A DNA stretch of 64,000 nt from Clostridiales bacterium Firm_04 (GCA_001603005.1 LVAJ01000025.1:1-64000), one strand, 5' to 3'; shown: positions 1 through 8,777, numbered from the stretch's first letter. Notes: a model not told the origin generated them from the sequence alone. Numbers and translations: made by a program.

Positions 1-141
1 TCAAAGGCAGGTTGCTCACGTGTTACTCACCCGTCCGCCACTAAGTTATTCAGAGCAAGCTCTAAATAACTCCGTTCGACTTGCATGTGTTAAGCGTGCC
101 GCCAGCGTTCGTCCTGAGCCAGGATCAAACTCTTAAAAAAG
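1..141 (-). rRNA. 16S ribosomal RNA, 5' end (partial)
   Basis: The reverse complement carries the universal bacterial 16S start (AGAGTTTGATCCTGGCTCAG at about 114-133) followed by the GACGAACGCTGGCGGC block and the variable V1 helix ending in GTGGCGGACGGGTGAG. Only about the first 140 nt of the gene are present; it runs off the left edge. The V1 helix sequence (AGTTATT..AATAACT) fits a Ruminococcus-like Clostridia. The exact mature 5' end is estimated. Confidence 0.97.
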
Positions 142-348
142 TTTGTATATAACAGTTCGGTCTCCCGAACCGTTAAATCCCAGTCATTACGATCACTCGC
201 AATTACTTGTTTGTTGCGCTCTTTTCCGTCGCGCCTCGACGTTGTATTTACCTCATTTCTTCAGTAAATACGGAATCTTCAAGGGTTCCTCTTTGGTTGC
301 ATTGTTCAATTTTCAAGGTGCTGTGTCCGTCTTTCCGACAGCTTATTT
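142..348 (-). other. 16S rRNA leader with boxA-like antitermination site
   Basis: Transcribed leader between promoter P2 and the 16S start. At 302-321 the minus strand reads GCACCTTGAAAATTGAACAA, the usual Firmicutes rRNA-leader motif that resembles a Nus boxA. Near 155-175 a short hairpin (GGTTCGGGAGACCGAAC) probably belongs to the processing stem that pairs with the region downstream of 16S. No protein gene is credible here. Confidence 0.7.
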
Positions 349-377
349 ATTATACCACATTTTCTTGATCTTGTCAA
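349..377 (-). promoter_or_regulatory. rRNA promoter P2
   Basis: On the minus strand TTGACA (372-377) and TATAAT (349-354) are separated by 17 bp, a perfect sigma-A consensus, directed at the 16S gene. Confidence 0.92.
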
Positions 378-444
378 GCCTTTTCTCAAAGTTTTTTGAA
401 AAACTTTTTTGAAGTGGTTCGCACTGTCTCGTGACGACTTATAT

Positions 445-473
445 ATAATAGCACATTTCAATCGAAAAGTCAA
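445..473 (-). promoter_or_regulatory. rRNA promoter P1
   Basis: On the minus strand TTGACT (468-473) and TATTAT (445-450) are separated by 17 bp. It lies 96 bp upstream of P2, giving the tandem promoter layout typical of rRNA operons. Confidence 0.85.
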
Positions 474-560
474 CCCTTTTCGACCGTTTTTCCGTTTTCA
501 ACAAAACACATCATAGATCGCCGCGAACGCATATTAAATATGTCTATCTGACGTAAACAA

Positions 561-593
561 ATAATCGTCCGGCTGCCGAAACAACCGGACGAT
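561..593 (-). terminator. Terminator after prmA
   Basis: Inverted repeat ATCGTCCGG / CCGGACGAT (564-572 and 585-593) a few bases after the prmA stop on the minus strand, followed by TATTTGTTT. A rho-independent terminator that also shields the rRNA promoter region. Confidence 0.75.
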
Positions 594-597
594 CCTC

Positions 598-1566
598 TTA
601 TTTTCGCATCAAAACGGCTGCCCAGCCGGCACTTTGCTCGACCTTAACCGTCTGAAGTCCGACCTCTGTCATTGCCGCAAGCACCTCATCCAGACGCTCG
701 TCAATAATGCCGGACAAGAGCAGTGCCGCACCGTCCGCGAGATAATGCACAAACAATTCCCGCATCGCGATCAGAATATCCGCAACGATATTCGCACACA
801 CCACATCATAGCCCGTCCCGAACTGATCCGCAAGTGCCTGATCTTCGAGAATATTGCCGCAGTACGTGTGATATTGCGACAGCAAAATCCCATTTCGCGC
901 CGCATTCTCCGCCGCAGCTTCCGCCGCGTTCTGTTCTATGTCAATTGCCTGCGCCTCGCCTGCTCCAAGCAGCATCGCCCCGATCGACAAAATACCGCTG
1001 CCGCAGCCGATATCCAGCACGCGCGCTCCCTCCGTCACGCAGCCTTCCAGCAGCGCCAGACACAGCTTCGTCGTATCATGCTGACCGGTTCCGAAGCTGG
1101 AACCCGGATCAATCCGCAGTGCCGTCCGTCCCGCAGGAATCGGCTCGTCCACCCATGTCGGCGTGATCCAAAGGCGCTCACCGACAGGAAGCGGCTTGAA
1201 ATACCGCTTCCAGTTGTTCGCCCAGTCCTCCTCGCGGATACCCTTGCAGGAAAGCTCAAGCGAGCCGTACAGTCCGCTGTCTGTGCCGTTGCGCAGCTGC
1301 GCGATCAGGCTGCGGATCGCCGTCATCTGCTCCGCACCCTGCGCATTCTCCGGCACATACACCGTCACGCGTGGGGAACCCGCAGTCAGCGATTCCGCCA
1401 AGCCCTCCTCCAGATAATCCCAATGACCGACCTTACCAGCCATAAGTTCATCGAAATCATCCGGATCAAAAATCGTAAAGCCCTTGAAGCCGAGATCTGT
1501 CAGCATCGCACAGAGCAGATCCAGCCCGTCCTTTGCGGTTTCGATGGTCACCTCTGTCCAGTTCAC
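598..1566 (-). CDS. prmA: Ribosomal protein L11 methyltransferase
   Basis: 322 aa, the normal length of PrmA, which trimethylates ribosomal protein L11 using S-adenosylmethionine. The C-terminal half has the Rossmann SAM-binding loop VLDIGCGSGILSIGA (about residues 180-195) and the NPPY-equivalent ANIVADIL; the N-terminal half is the L11-recognition domain. The start is GTG at 1564-1566, which overlaps the TGA of the upstream mrp gene (GTGA), so the two genes are translationally coupled. A terminator follows directly. Confidence 0.93.
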   Translation of the reverse strand: MNWTEVTIETAKDGLDLLCAMLTDLGFKGFTIFDPDDFDELMAGKVGHWDYLEEGLAESLTAGSPRVTVYVPENAQGAEQMTAIRSLIAQLRNGTDSGLYGSLELSCKGIREEDWANNWKRYFKPLPVGERLWITPTWVDEPIPAGRTALRIDPGSSFGTGQHDTTKLCLALLEGCVTEGARVLDIGCGSGILSIGAMLLGAGEAQAIDIEQNAAEAAAENAARNGILLSQYHTYCGNILEDQALADQFGTGYDVVCANIVADILIAMRELFVHYLADGAALLLSGIIDERLDEVLAAMTEVGLQTVKVEQSAGWAAVLMRK

Positions 1567-2399
1567 TGCTGATCTCCTCCCAGCGCGAGGATCGCATCGA
1601 CCGCCGGTTCGAGCCAGTCGCCCTCGAACAGCTCGACCATGCCCGCGTCACATGCTGCCGCAAGCTTCGGGTTCATCGGGATCTTTCCGAGCACCGGCAG
1701 ATGATGCGCCAGCGCGATCTCGTCGATGCGGCTCTCGCCGAACACCGGAATATGCTTGCCGCAGTCCGGACATACTGCGTAGCTCATGTTCTCGACCAGT
1801 CCGAGGATCGGCACATGCATGGTCTCTGCCATTTTGACTGCTTTTTCAACGATCATCGAGACAAGCTCCTGCGGCGTTGTCACGATCAGGATGCCGTCAA
1901 CCGGAATGCTCTGGAACACCGTCAGCGGCACATCGCCTGTTCCGGGCGGCATATCGACGAACAGATAATCATCATCGCCCCAGACCACATCCGTCCAGAA
2001 CTGCTTGACCGCGCCGGCGATCACCGGACCGCGCCAGATAACCGGATCCGACGGGTTTTCGAGCAGCAGGTTCACGCTCATGAGGTCGGTGCCGAGCTTC
2101 GACCGCACCGGATAAATGCCGTGGTCATCAGCTTCCGCGCGTGCCGTCACGCCGAACATTTTCGGCACAGACGGTCCTGTGATATCCGCATCAAGGATAC
2201 CGACCGTATGACCGGTTCGCTTGACCGACACCGCCGTCAGAGCAGTGACAAGGGACTTGCCGACGCCGCCCTTTCCGCTGACAACAGCGATCACCTTGCC
2301 GATCTTGCTCAGCTCATGCGGTTTTTCATGCAGATCCTGCGGTTCACGGCTTGCACATGCCTCGCCGCAGCTTGAACAATCATGCGTACATTCGCTCAT
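1563..2399 (-). CDS. mrp: Mrp/NBP35-family iron-sulfur carrier P-loop ATPase
   Basis: 278 aa. Cytosolic ATPase thought to carry and transfer iron-sulfur clusters. A Cys-rich N-terminal stretch (CTHDCSSCGEAC, residues 4-15) precedes a deviant Walker A, GKGGVGKS, and the switch region DADITGPSVP. A C-terminal CxxC (YAVCPDCGKH) is the expected cluster-binding motif. The ATG at 2397-2399 is preferred over an upstream in-frame start because AAAGGAAG sits just before it. First gene of an mrp-prmA operon with a clear promoter at 2440-2468. Confidence 0.93.
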   Translation of the reverse strand: MSECTHDCSSCGEACASREPQDLHEKPHELSKIGKVIAVVSGKGGVGKSLVTALTAVSVKRTGHTVGILDADITGPSVPKMFGVTARAEADDHGIYPVRSKLGTDLMSVNLLLENPSDPVIWRGPVIAGAVKQFWTDVVWGDDDYLFVDMPPGTGDVPLTVFQSIPVDGILIVTTPQELVSMIVEKAVKMAETMHVPILGLVENMSYAVCPDCGKHIPVFGESRIDEIALAHHLPVLGKIPMNPKLAAACDAGMVELFEGDWLEPAVDAILALGGDQQ

Positions 2400-2439
2400 T
2401 CTAATCTTCCTTTCTCCAGCTGTTTGCTGATACCAGTCT

Positions 2440-2468
2440 AGTATACCACAATTGCGCCGCTTTGTCAA
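2440..2468 (-). promoter_or_regulatory. mrp-prmA promoter
   Basis: Minus strand TTGACA (2463-2468), 17-bp spacer, TATACT (2440-2445), about 40 bp upstream of the mrp start codon. Confidence 0.85.
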
Positions 2469-2496
2469 CAAATCGCGCGCCTGACAATTTTATGCA

Positions 2497-2530
2497 GCAA
2501 AAAACAGGACGGTCAGTTGACCGTCCTGTT
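2497..2530 (-). terminator. Terminator after the cohesin-like protein gene
   Basis: Perfect inverted repeat AACAGGACGGTCA / TGACCGTCCTGTT (2503-2530) followed on the minus strand by a T run. Confidence 0.88.
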
Positions 2531-2568
2531 GATTGTTTGATTCAGCTATGCGCTTTCAGAATCCGGAA

Positions 2569-3525
2569 TTAGTCTTCCTTCTTCTTTGCAGCTGCAACAG
2601 CAGTACCAGCTGCGAGCAGGAGAGCTGCAACTGCAACGCCGGTGCCAGCATCGCCGGTCTTCACGCCATTGCCGCCCTTGGTGGTAGCCTTGGTGGTGCC
2701 GCCCTTAGCAGTGGTGGAAGTGGTGGAAGAAGCCTTCGTGGTAGAAGTGGTGGTGGAAGCAGAACCGTTGTTATCAGAAGCGGTGGTGGTGGTGATCACA
2801 GTAGTCGTTGCCGGATTAGACGCAGTGGTAACCGGAGCCTTCGTGGTGATAACCGTGGTAGTGGTAGCCTTCGTGGTGGAAGTAGTTGCCTGCGTGGTGG
2901 TGGTGGTCACAGGAGCAGTAGTCGTTGTGCCCGGCTCAGCCACGATCTTGATGTAACCCTCGAGAGCATTGTACGGAACTTCCTTGTTGTCCTTGTTCAG
3001 GAACTCGTCGATGTACAGCTTCATCGGGATGACGTCGCCTTCCTTAACGGTCTTCGGCAGCTCGAACTTCGTGGTGAAATGAGTACCGTCGATCGTAACA
3101 TTCTTCATAGCGGTGGAGCCGCATGCGATGTTCGGAGTCTTGCCGTCGCCCTTATCGGTGGAGTTGTCGGTGATGTAAGCATTGATCTTGTCGCCGACCG
3201 GACCGGTAATAGCCTTTTCGCCGTCCTGCTCGACAACCTTCAGACCTGCATCTGCCGGATAGACCAGAGCGATACCGGACGGACCGAAGCCGAAGCTTGC
3301 GTTGTTGTTGATGTCAACGTCAACATCGACCTGATAATTTGCAGCTGCGAGCTCTTTCAGAGTCAGCTCGACCTTTGCAGCGACGATATTGACCTTATCG
3401 TCAACCAGATTGAAGTTGTCCTTGTTGACTTCCAGCTTCTCAGCACTTGCGCTCAGGCTCAGAGCTGCGATAGAAGCCACGCTGCATGCGAATGCAGCAA
3501 CCTTGGAGAGAATAGATTTGCTCAT
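2569..3525 (-). CDS. Secreted surface protein: cohesin-like domain, Thr-rich linker, C-terminal anchor
   Basis: 318 aa. Residues 1-28 are a signal peptide (MSKSILSKVAAFACSV, then ASA). Residues about 30-200 form a beta-rich domain whose pattern (VDVDVDINNNASFGFGPSG near the start; a final strand ALEGYIKIV) resembles cohesins, the dockerin-binding modules of cellulosomes; this assignment is by pattern only. A long Thr/Ala/Ser linker of TTTT-type repeats follows, then GVKTGD, a hydrophobic segment and the tail KKKED, a degenerate LPxTG-type sorting signal. The start is chosen at the signal-peptide ATG with AGAAAGGA upstream. It has its own promoter and terminator. Confidence 0.75.
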   Translation of the reverse strand: MSKSILSKVAAFACSVASIAALSLSASAEKLEVNKDNFNLVDDKVNIVAAKVELTLKELAAANYQVDVDVDINNNASFGFGPSGIALVYPADAGLKVVEQDGEKAITGPVGDKINAYITDNSTDKGDGKTPNIACGSTAMKNVTIDGTHFTTKFELPKTVKEGDVIPMKLYIDEFLNKDNKEVPYNALEGYIKIVAEPGTTTTAPVTTTTTQATTSTTKATTTTVITTKAPVTTASNPATTTVITTTTASDNNGSASTTTSTTKASSTTSTTAKGGTTKATTKGGNGVKTGDAGTGVAVAALLLAAGTAVAAAKKKED

Positions 3526-3726
3526 GTGTTTCAATCCTTTCTGTTTTGTGTTGGAGGCTGTAGATTGAAAATTCAGTCTCCGAAACTGTTCGGCTCTTCG
3601 TGCACTGCCCTGACAAGCAATACCCGTCAAGCCAATTGGCATTCAGAACTCTGCCTGAATCACCACTTGCAGCCAAGCATCTCCGCCTGACACAGAGTGC
3701 TGCTACAATATCAGTGATACAACTGT
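3526..3726 (-). other. About 200-nt 5' leader of the cohesin-like gene
   Basis: The promoter at 3727-3755 lies about 200 nt from the start codon, leaving a long untranslated leader with short inverted repeats (for example CCGAAC..GTTTCGG near 3575-3597 on the minus strand). I recognise no known riboswitch in it. Confidence 0.5.
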
Positions 3727-3755
3727 ATTTTATCACAAAAAACATTTTTAGTCAA
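3727..3755 (-). promoter_or_regulatory. Promoter of the cohesin-like gene
   Basis: Minus strand TTGACT (3750-3755), 17-bp spacer, TAAAAT (3727-3732). The stretch from 3756 to 4107 beyond it holds no gene I can support. Confidence 0.85.
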
Positions 3756-4107
3756 GCGGTATCCGGCTTTTTGCACGCCAATTTCAATGTCACAAAACGG
3801 CAGATTTTTATATAACATGTACAATTAAAAAACGCCGTGCAGATCCGTTTTATCGTCCGATATTGCGGTCGATTTTGCGCGAAACAATAGCAGATTCAAT
3901 GTTTTTGCATTGCACTGGTCTGCATTTTGTTCTGCAAAGTCCGACCGGATCGGTTTCCATACAAAAGCCGTTCTGTCGCCTGATGAAAATGCTGTCATTT
4001 GTGAATATTGCCGAAAATCGGGTTTCAGCATCCCTGCACATTCCTTTCCGAAGCAGATTCGCGGTGCGCCCGCATCGGAGTATATGCGCGATTTTCCCGT
4101 GAAATGT

Positions 4108-5928
4108 TCAGCTCTTGCGGAATTTCTGCTTCATGCGCAGGCTGTTGTCCAGAATGCGCTTGCGGATCCGCAGGTTCTCCGGCGTGACCTCAAGCAGTTC
4201 ATCTTCCGCAAGATATTCCAGACAGTCCTCAAGGCTCATGTCCTTCGGCGGGATCAGGCGCAGTGCGTCATCGCTGCCGCTTGCGCGCGTATTGGTCAGA
4301 TGCTTCTTCTTGCAGACATTGACCACAATATCCTCCGCTTTCGGGGAACATCCGACAACCATGCCCTCATAGACCTGCGTGCCTGCCGGAATGAACAGGC
4401 TGCCGCGCTCCTGCGCGTTGTAGAGACCGTAGGTCACCGCCTCGCCGGTCTCATAGGAGATCAGCGATCCCACGGCACGGCGGTCGATGTCGCCTTTATA
4501 AAGGTCATATTTCTCGAAGACAGAGGACATGATGCCCTCGCCCTTGGTATCGGTCAGGAACTCGCTCTTGTAGCCGAACAGACCGCGCGACGGGATCAGA
4601 AATTCCAGACGCATTCTGCTGCCCTGCGGATGCATCTCCTGCATCTCGCCCTTGCGGGAGCCGAGCTTTTCCATGACAGCGCCGACGCAGCCTTCCGGCA
4701 CGTCGATCGCCAGGCGCTCGATCGGCTCATAGCGCTTGCCGTCGATCTCCTTGAACAGAACACGCGGCGGCGAAACTGCCAGCTCATAGCCTTCTCTGCG
4801 CATATTTTCAATGAGGATCGACAGATGCATTTCACCTCTGCCCGCGACAAGGAACGAATCCGTGCTGTCGGTATCGCTCACGCGGAGCGACACATCGCGC
4901 AGCAGCTCCTTATACAGACGCTCGCGCAGCTGACGGGATGTGACAAACTTGCCCTCTCTGCCGGCAAGCGGGCTGTCATTGACGGAGAATGTCATTTCGA
5001 CAGTCGGCTCGCTGATTTTCGTGAAGCTGATCGGCTCATAGCTGCCCGAAGCGCAGATCGTATCACCGATGTTGATGCCCTCGATACCCGACAGCCAGAC
5101 GATATCGCCGACGGTCGCGCTCTGTGCGGAGACACGCTGCAGCTGTTCGATCTGAAGCAGCGTCACCAGCTTTGCATTGACCGGCTTTTCATCGCTGTGG
5201 AAGTTGCCGACCTGCACCTGCATGCCGACCTTTGCGGTACCGCGGATGATTCTGCCGATGCCGATTCTGCCGACATATTCATTGTAGTCGATCGAGGAAA
5301 TGAGCATCTGCAGCGGCTCATCCGGCTCACCCTGCGGCGGCTCGATATAATCGAGGATCGTATCGAACAGCGGCTTGAGATCGGTGCCCGGCTCATACTG
5401 CGACAGCGAAGCCGTGCCGCTTCTGCCTGAGCAGAACAGCACCGGACTTTCGAGCTGCTCATCATTTGCATCGAGATCAAGCAGCAGCTCCAGCACCTCG
5501 TCGCCGATCTGATCCAGTCTTGCATCCGGACGGTCGATCTTGTTGACAACAATGATGATCTTCTGTCCCATTTCGAGTGCCTTGGAGAGCACGAATCTGG
5601 TCTGCGGCATCGGACCTTCCGCCGCATCGACCAGCAGCAGCACGCCGTCCACCATATTCAGCACGCGCTCGACCTCGCCCGAAAAATCGGCATGTCCGGG
5701 GGTGTCAATAATGTTGATCTTGACGCCGTTGTACATGACCGAGGTATTCTTTGCCAGGATCGTGATGCCGCGCTCGCGCTCAAGGTCATTCGAGTCCATG
5801 ACGCGCTCAGCAACAGCCTGATTTTCGCGGAACGCGCCGCTCTGCTTGAGCATTTCATCGACCAGCGTGGTCTTACCGTGGTCAACGTGCGCGATGATCG
5901 CGATATTTCTCAAATCATTTCTTACCAC
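4108..5928 (-). CDS. typA: Ribosome-associated translational GTPase TypA/BipA
   Basis: 606 aa, full family length. N-terminal GTPase domain with G1 AHVDHGKTT, switch region ERERGITI, G3 DTPGHADF and G4 NKID, followed by the EF-G-like domain II, domains III and V and the TypA-specific C-terminal domain ([14 protein letters not shown]). It binds the 70S ribosome and helps 50S assembly and stress adaptation. The GTG start at 5926-5928 has GAGGG six bases upstream. It sits 9 nt after the Sel1-repeat gene and probably shares its promoter. Confidence 0.96.
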   Translation of the reverse strand: MVRNDLRNIAIIAHVDHGKTTLVDEMLKQSGAFRENQAVAERVMDSNDLERERGITILAKNTSVMYNGVKINIIDTPGHADFSGEVERVLNMVDGVLLLVDAAEGPMPQTRFVLSKALEMGQKIIIVVNKIDRPDARLDQIGDEVLELLLDLDANDEQLESPVLFCSGRSGTASLSQYEPGTDLKPLFDTILDYIEPPQGEPDEPLQMLISSIDYNEYVGRIGIGRIIRGTAKVGMQVQVGNFHSDEKPVNAKLVTLLQIEQLQRVSAQSATVGDIVWLSGIEGINIGDTICASGSYEPISFTKISEPTVEMTFSVNDSPLAGREGKFVTSRQLRERLYKELLRDVSLRVSDTDSTDSFLVAGRGEMHLSILIENMRREGYELAVSPPRVLFKEIDGKRYEPIERLAIDVPEGCVGAVMEKLGSRKGEMQEMHPQGSRMRLEFLIPSRGLFGYKSEFLTDTKGEGIMSSVFEKYDLYKGDIDRRAVGSLISYETGEAVTYGLYNAQERGSLFIPAGTQVYEGMVVGCSPKAEDIVVNVCKKKHLTNTRASGSDDALRLIPPKDMSLEDCLEYLAEDELLEVTPENLRIRKRILDNSLRMKQKFRKS

Positions 5929-5937
5929 TTTATACCC

Positions 5938-6726
5938 TCACTTCTTTTTCTTCTTCGCCTTGGCAGCGCGCTCGGCATTGCGCCGGCGGCGTTCATCATT
6001 CTGCTTCCGCTGCACAAGCTGCGACCGGCGGTTCTGGAACATGTCCACCTTTGCCAGACCGGTCACGCTGCATACAAACGCCTCTCCGCGGTTGATGCAG
6101 GTAATTGCCGCGTCCAGATCACGCTTTGTGCCGATGCCGTCCGCAAAGCAGTCCGCAAGGAAGAATGCCGCGCGCGTATGTGCCGCAAGCAGCTCGCGCA
6201 GCTTCTCATTGAAGTCCACAAAGCCCTTCTGCGTGTAATACGACCAGTACATGCGCACCATGCGTTCCATTTGCAGTGCCCATTCATATGCCTGCTCATG
6301 ATCCGCCGTAAAGCCCGCCACGCCGGTGCGGTAGAATGTCGCCAGCTTTTCCATTGCATTCCACGAGCCGTGATTTGCCGCCGAAAGCAGCCATTCCCGG
6401 CATTTTTCCGGATCCGGCTCCATGAGAATGCCGTTGATATAGTATGCCGCGATAAGCGCTTCCGCATCCTGAACGCCGAGCTCCGCCGCTTTCAGCAGAT
6501 ACTGATAGCCTTTTTCGTCATCCTGTTCCGTGCCGAGCTTTCCGAAGCAGTATCGCTCACCGATTTGCAGCAGCGCACCGCGCTCGTTTTCCGCGGCATG
6601 CTTTTCCAGTTCGTCAAACGGCATCGCCTCGTAGGGGCGGTAGACCGTCACCGGCTCCCCGCCGTCCTTCGGCGTAAATGTGAATGCAGCAGCCGGCAGA
6701 TAATTCGGTACGATCGGTTCCTTCAT
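5938..6726 (-). CDS. Sel1-like (TPR-type) repeat protein with Lys-rich tail
   Basis: 262 aa, no signal peptide or membrane segment. Several Sel1-like repeats are visible between about residues 45 and 200, for example GYQYLLKAAELGVQDAEALIA and CREWLLSAANHGSWNAMEKLA-type units with the alternating small/large residues of the family. These alpha-solenoid repeats usually mediate protein contacts. The last 45 residues are strongly basic and end in AKAKKKKK, suggesting RNA or ribosome binding, which would suit its position directly upstream of typA. The function itself is unknown. Confidence 0.8.
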   Translation of the reverse strand: MKEPIVPNYLPAAAFTFTPKDGGEPVTVYRPYEAMPFDELEKHAAENERGALLQIGERYCFGKLGTEQDDEKGYQYLLKAAELGVQDAEALIAAYYINGILMEPDPEKCREWLLSAANHGSWNAMEKLATFYRTGVAGFTADHEQAYEWALQMERMVRMYWSYYTQKGFVDFNEKLRELLAAHTRAAFFLADCFADGIGTKRDLDAAITCINRGEAFVCSVTGLAKVDMFQNRRSQLVQRKQNDERRRRNAERAAKAKKKKK

Positions 6727-6764
6727 CCTGAAATCCCCCCTTTTCCGGTCATTCGCAACAACTG

Positions 6765-6794
6765 ATTATAGCACCAACAGCGGCGCTCTGTCAA
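6765..6794 (-). promoter_or_regulatory. Promoter of the Sel1-repeat/typA operon
   Basis: Minus strand TTGACA (6789-6794), 18-bp spacer, TATAAT (6765-6770), about 40 bp before the Sel1-repeat gene. Confidence 0.85.
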
Positions 6795-6906
6795 GTATTC
6801 GGGCAGATTTCGCCGGATTCGGAGCATTTTTCTCTGATTCGCGCAGATTTTTGTCAAATATAGCAGAGGGTTTGCAGGGTAATTTTGCCGCGGGCGCCGG
6901 CTTTTC

Positions 6907-7635
6907 TCATTTCCGGATCCCGCCGCGCAGTCTGCACGCGATCACCTTCTGTGCCGCCAGATTACGGGTTTTCCGTTTCAGCAGTTCGAGCTGTCGTCTG
7001 CCGAAGCGTCTGTCCGCCGCTTTCAGGATATTGGCAATCCCCCAGCAGTCGTTTGCAAACTGCTTTGCGAACAGTTCCTCTTTCGGCGTATCGAGATATT
7101 CCCGCAGCAGCGCGGAGATATCGGAAATATCGTTCTCATAGGGATAGTGTGCCCGCTCCCCTTTCAGATTTTTCACGAAGCTGCCGGTCTCATCCTGATG
7201 AACAAACTGCTTCGGATCATCAAAAATGATCTCATCTCCGAGCGTGATCCGGTACCGCGGCAGATCCGTCGAGCCATACTGACTGCACATTCTGTATCGC
7301 GTCAGGTGGATCTGAAAATCAATCGTATCGTCTATGATGGGAGTGGCTGTTCAGGGATTTATTATTACGCATCCGGCGCGCACAGGATTAAAGTTTTTGA
7401 TCGAGCTTTTTTCAAAAAGCTCGCGGAGTCCAGAGGCAGAGCCTCTGGTCGCGATCCGCAGATCGCGAAACTCCCCAGCGTTCAAGAGCTTGGCGGGTTT
7501 GGGGACTTGCGATAGAAGTCCCCATTCTATAATAGCATCCGCGAAGCGGATTCCTCTTTTTTTATGACTCCCTGTTTCGACCACTCCCTCTATGATCCGG
7601 CAGATCTCTCTTTGCAGTGCGCTCCACCGCTTCAT
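6907..7635 (-). pseudogene. Small conserved gene (SF0329-like) split by a structured repeat element
   Basis: The 5' fragment starts at the ATG 7633-7635 with AAGGAG upstream, 17 nt after the SGNH hydrolase gene, and reads MKRWSALQREICRIIEGVVE. The 3' fragment (down to 6907) begins without its own start or ribosome site and reads IDFQIHLTRYRM...YRITLGDEIIFDDPKQF. Removing 7339-7572 (234 bp, divisible by three) joins them in one frame as ...VVET-IIDDTIDFQIH..., about 160 aa. The joined N-terminus resembles the SF0329 family of unknown function from memory only. As it stands the gene is broken. Confidence 0.7.
7339..7572 (-). repeat. Structured dispersed repeat, copy 1 (inserted in a gene)
   Basis: Read on the minus strand it contains five consecutive hairpins: 7537-7551, 7501-7523, 7451-7466, 7430-7448 and 7403-7422. 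The same succession occurs in copy 2 at 30841-31020. The first two hairpins and the linkers (CCCGCCAAGCTCTTGAACGC, TGTGCGCGCCGGATGCG) are nearly identical; the last three have different stems but matching loops. The edges 7339 and 7572 are inferred from the interrupted gene; short inverted ends GGGAGT/ACTCCC are visible. Confidence 0.8.
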
Positions 7636-7652
7636 ATTCCGCTCCTTTTCTT

Positions 7653-8357
7653 TCATTCTTTTCGCGCATCGGCAAATTCCGTCAGCAGCCGGTACCACCG
7701 TGCGCCGATTTTCGCAAAGCCTGCCGCATCCGGATGCACTCCGTCGGAAAGCTCCTGTTTTGTGAGCACATCCTGCATTTCCGCAAGCGTGATCCGTTCG
7801 CCCTGCGCCTGCAAATTTGCAGCCAGCGAACGGATCTGCCGGTTGCAGCCGTCCACGGCAGCGTCCATTGTTTCCGGTGTGAAATCGGCGCTGCTGATGT
7901 AGACCGGCACGCGCGCGTCCATTGCAGGCAGCGTCGCCAGAAACAGCATCCCGTCGTCCGGCAGCGCACCGAGCACAGTCCTGACCAGAACTTCCAGCCG
8001 CTCTCCGAACTGCGAAAGCGCGTATTTGCTCAGAATATCGTTTGTACCGATCATCAGGCAGACCACATCGGCAGGATCATCCCGCAGCAGTCTTCCGGCG
8101 ATGTCCGCGATGCCGCCGCGCGCGCCCGTCACCGAATCCGCCGCAGGGATATTGCAGATGCTGCACCCGACAAAGCCCGCATGCCGCTGCGCGCAGCCGG
8201 ATCCGCTGCTGTTCGGGCCGACAAATACAAAGGAATCCTGCCGCCCGTCCGCCGCGAGCATTGCACCGAGCGCATTGCGGTAGCCGCCCGCATACGTGAA
8301 GCCGTCCGTGATCGAATCGCCGAGACACATCACCCGAATCCGCTGTTTTCCGCTCAT
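7653..8357 (-). CDS. SGNH/GDSL-family hydrolase (esterase-like)
   Basis: 234 aa, without a signal peptide. Block I GDSITDG (residues 13-19) carries the nucleophilic Ser, GTND is block III, and DGVHPDAAG near the C-terminus is block V with the catalytic Asp and His. These enzymes hydrolyse esters such as acetylated sugars or lysophospholipids; the substrate here is unknown. The start follows GGAGCG. The leader contains a long hairpin (8388-8422) and a promoter lies at 8501-8529. The split SF0329-like gene is immediately downstream in the same operon. Confidence 0.88.
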   Translation of the reverse strand: MSGKQRIRVMCLGDSITDGFTYAGGYRNALGAMLAADGRQDSFVFVGPNSSGSGCAQRHAGFVGCSICNIPAADSVTGARGGIADIAGRLLRDDPADVVCLMIGTNDILSKYALSQFGERLEVLVRTVLGALPDDGMLFLATLPAMDARVPVYISSADFTPETMDAAVDGCNRQIRSLAANLQAQGERITLAEMQDVLTKQELSDGVHPDAAGFAKIGARWYRLLTEFADARKE

Positions 8358-8387
8358 GTCAAACCGCTCCGTTCTATATAAAGTACA

Positions 8388-8422
8388 AACCGGACGAAGC
8401 AGGATGAGCTGCTTTGTCCGGT
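8388..8422 (-). promoter_or_regulatory. Leader hairpin upstream of the SGNH hydrolase gene
   Basis: Long inverted repeat AACCGGAC..GTCCGGTT with an inner GAAGCAG/CTGCTTT stem, located between the promoter and the start codon. On the minus strand it is followed only by a weak TGTACTTT tract, so it could be an attenuator or an mRNA-stabilising stem. Confidence 0.55.
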
Positions 8423-8500
8423 TCCCCCTAAATGGCAGATGCGCAAATGTGCAGCAACGGTCGGATTTCCGCCGATACTGCGATTTTCTTATCTGATATG

Positions 8501-8529
8501 ATTATACCACATCCTGCGCGATTCGGCAA
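8501..8529 (-). promoter_or_regulatory. Promoter of the SGNH hydrolase operon
   Basis: Minus strand TTGCCG (8524-8529), 17-bp spacer with TGTGG before TATAAT (8501-8506). Confidence 0.75.
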
Positions 8530-8662
8530 TGATTTTTTATCGCATCATTTTGTCGGATTGCATACTTTGTACTGATCGCGCTTCCTGATTCGCTTTTCAC
8601 TCCCCACTCTCCACTGTCCGCCGTTCCCCTTTCACTTTTCCATCGGGAGAGGGAACAAATGC

Positions 8663-8691
8663 TTGACTTCCGCAAACAAATATGATATAAT
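8663..8691 (+). promoter_or_regulatory. scfA (SCIFF) promoter
   Basis: TTGACT (8663-8668), 17-bp spacer, TATAAT (8686-8691), about 87 bp upstream of the scfA start codon. Confidence 0.9.
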
Positions 8692-8777
8692 AGTACCGAG
8701 ATTCTGTACCCGTGTCTTTTCGGGTATGCTCATGCTGCGGAAACCCGCAGACAATCCGTTTGAAGGAGGTAAGATCC

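Noticed and set aside
3526-3726. Cyclic-di-GMP or other riboswitch in the leader of the cohesin-like gene
   Set aside because: Some paired segments, but none of the conserved core sequences of a known class.
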